Origin: DAOPYE01 sp035352715
Lineage (GTDB): Bacteria; Acidobacteriota; Holophagae; Holophagales; Holophagaceae
DNA: 6,780 bases
NCBI GenBank assembly: GCA_035352715.1
Contig: DAOPYE010000115.1
Coordinates: forward strand, 1-6,780
Direction: 5' to 3'
The translations under genes were made by a program, and so were the position numbers. Shown piece after piece: positions 5,702 to 6,780 of the stretch (positions within the stretch are counted from its first letter, which is position 1; every line of letters begins with the position of its first letter). Below the pieces are notes generated by a model that worked only from the letters and a program-made list of their open reading frames with translations, made no database searches and was not told the origin of the DNA.

Positions 5702-6727
5702 GGTGGCGCGCCCGTTTCGGTGCAGAGCATGACGAAGACCGATTCGCGGGATGTGGAGGCGACGGTCAAGCAGATCTATGAATACGCCGCCGCCGGATGC
5801 GAGATCGTGCGCGTGTCCGTGCCCACGAACCGCGCGGGCGAAGTCTTCCACGAGATCACGGCGCGCAGCCCCATCCCGGTGGTGGCGGATATCCACTTCG
5901 ACTACCGCCTGGCGCTCATGGCGGCCGATGGCGGCGCGGCCTGCCTGCGCATCAATCCCGGCAACATCGGCGGCCAGGATCGCGTGCGGGCCGTTGTCGA
6001 GAAGGCGGGCGAAAAGGGCATTCCCATCCGCATCGGGGTGAATGGCGGCAGCCTGGAAAAGGAATTGCTGGAGAAGTTCGGCCACCCCACGCCCGAAGCG
6101 ATGGTGGCAAGCGCGCTGGGCCATCTGGAGCTGCTGGAAAAGGAAGGCTTCTACGACACCAAGATCAGCCTCAAGGCCAGCGATGTGATCCGCACCGTGC
6201 AGGCCTACCGGCTGCTGGCCAAGCAGGTGGACTATCCGCTGCACCTGGGCATCACCGAGGCGGGAACGCCCTGGGGGGCGACGATCCGCAGCAGCATCGG
6301 GCTGGGGGTCCTGCTGGCCGAAGGCATTGGGGATACCATCCGCGTGAGTTTGACGGGACAGGGAACCGAGGAATGCCGGGTGGGCCATCAGATCCTCCGG
6401 GATCTGGGCCTGCGTTCGGGGGGCTTCCACATGGTGAGCTGCCCGGGGTGCGGGCGGCTGCAGATCGATCAGCACAAGGTGGCCCAGCAGATCGAGGACG
6501 GCCTGCGCGAGATCAACCATGAGCACATCACCTACGCGGTGATGGGCTGCGCGGTAAACGGCCCTGGCGAAGCCCGGGAAGCGGATCTGGGTGTGGCGGG
6601 CGGCAACGGCGAGGGCTTGATCTACCGCAAGGGCACGCTGATCCGGAAGGTGAAGGAAGAGGACCTTGTTTCGGCCTTTCTCGAAGAAGCCCGCAAACTC
6701 AAGGCCGAACGTGATCCGGCGAACTAG
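5702..6727 (+). CDS. ispG: 4-hydroxy-3-methylbut-2-enyl diphosphate synthase (5' end in gap)
   Basis: IspG (GcpE) is the [4Fe-4S] enzyme that reductively converts MEcPP to HMBPP in the MEP isoprenoid pathway; it is cytoplasmic. The 341 visible residues begin at GGAPVSVQSMT, which aligns with about residue 25 of E. coli IspG, so roughly 25 N-terminal residues are lost. The TIM-barrel part shows DVEATVKQI, VADIHFDYRLAL, CLRINPGNIGG, IPIRIGVNGGSLEKEL, SLKASDV and LHLGITEAGTPWG. The C-terminal Fe-S domain has Cys-Pro-Gly-Cys (Cys codons at 6440 and 6449) and GCAVNGPGEA with the third Cys (6548) and the Glu ligand (6569). There is no extra middle domain as in plant/Thermus-type IspG, so this is the short two-domain form; with the missing part it would be about 366 residues, near E. 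coli's 372. Identification is secure; the true start cannot be placed. Confidence 0.96.
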   Translation, partial: GGAPVSVQSMTKTDSRDVEATVKQIYEYAAAGCEIVRVSVPTNRAGEVFHEITARSPIPVVADIHFDYRLALMAADGGAACLRINPGNIGGQDRVRAVVEKAGEKGIPIRIGVNGGSLEKELLEKFGHPTPEAMVASALGHLELLEKEGFYDTKISLKASDVIRTVQAYRLLAKQVDYPLHLGITEAGTPWGATIRSSIGLGVLLAEGIGDTIRVSLTGQGTEECRVGHQILRDLGLRSGGFHMVSCPGCGRLQIDQHKVAQQIEDGLREINHEHITYAVMGCAVNGPGEAREADLGVAGGNGEGLIYRKGTLIRKVKEEDLVSAFLEEARKLKAERDPAN

Positions 6728-6728
6728 G

Positions 6729-6780
6729 ATGGTGGACTGGGCGCTGCGACATCCCTTCTGGGTGCTGGGCTGCTATCTGG
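6729..6780 (+). CDS. Start of a probable membrane protein (RND/MMPL-like?), partial
   Basis: Only 17 codons are visible: MVDWALRHPFWVLGCYL. A short basic stretch (ALRHP) followed by hydrophobic residues resembles the N-terminus of RND/MMPL-family exporters, which commonly open with an 'ALRHPRLVL'-like helix. The ATG is 1 nt after the ispG stop, so translation is likely coupled; the Shine-Dalgarno is weak (AGG right against the ATG), and GTG at 6732 is an alternative start. The family suggestion rests on a few residues and is tentative; other inner-membrane proteins start similarly. Confidence 0.4.
   Translation, partial: MVDWALRHPFWVLGCYL

Noticed and set aside
5000..6526. 508-codon open frame on the minus strand crossing the N run
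   Set aside because: Spans undetermined bases and is antisense to the kinase and ispG; no recognisable motif.
1..6780. Search for CRISPR arrays, tRNA/rRNA genes, insertion sequences, attachment sites and defence genes
   Set aside because: No spaced direct repeats, no tRNA-like cloverleaf or rRNA segment, no transposase or integrase motifs, and no defence-type domains were seen; nearly all the DNA is accounted for by conserved genes.

Overview
The window reads as one stretch of chromosome from a GC-rich, Gram-negative, motile bacterium. The evidence is flagellar hook genes, DAP/lysine and MEP-isoprenoid housekeeping genes, a sigma-54-type promoter, strong Shine-Dalgarno sites and little intergenic DNA. 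The protein style (beta-helix DapD with a GGxxGxFEG segment, long Ala-rich FliK, two-component proteins interspersed with housekeeping genes) would fit Acidobacteriota such as Holophagae or a deltaproteobacterial-type lineage, but this is a low-confidence guess.

Layout. Positions 1-489 (minus strand) hold the N-terminal part of a response regulator that runs off the left edge. A 96-bp divergent gap separates it from dapD (586-1401, plus strand). After dapD come a compact hairpin (1404-1422) and a near-consensus sigma-54 -24/-12 element (1430-1445). These lead into a hook-assembly cluster on the plus strand: fliK (1486-3000), flgD (3041-3700) and flgE (3731-4981). Next, 39 bp later, is a receiver-first histidine kinase (from 5021), which is interrupted by exactly 100 N (5602-5701). 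To the right of the N run lies ispG without its first ~25 codons (5702-6727). The first 17 codons of a probable membrane protein start at 6729.

How the genes work together. FlgD caps the growing hook, FlgE is the hook subunit and FliK sets hook length and switches export specificity, so the three form one assembly module. The sigma-54 element upstream of fliK suggests the module is switched on as a middle/late flagellar class by a sigma-54 activator. The kinase behind flgE may be co-transcribed, but its link to motility is inference from position only. DapD and IspG are unrelated housekeeping enzymes of lysine/peptidoglycan and isoprenoid precursor synthesis.

Caution. The uninterrupted reading frame from 5021 to 6727 is an artefact: it joins a kinase to IspG through the N run and must not be read as a fusion protein. 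I found no convincing novel system, mobile element, CRISPR array, tRNA or rRNA. The most useful observations are the sigma-54 promoter, the gap artefact, the hairpin over the kinase start and the 12-nt repeat inside fliK.
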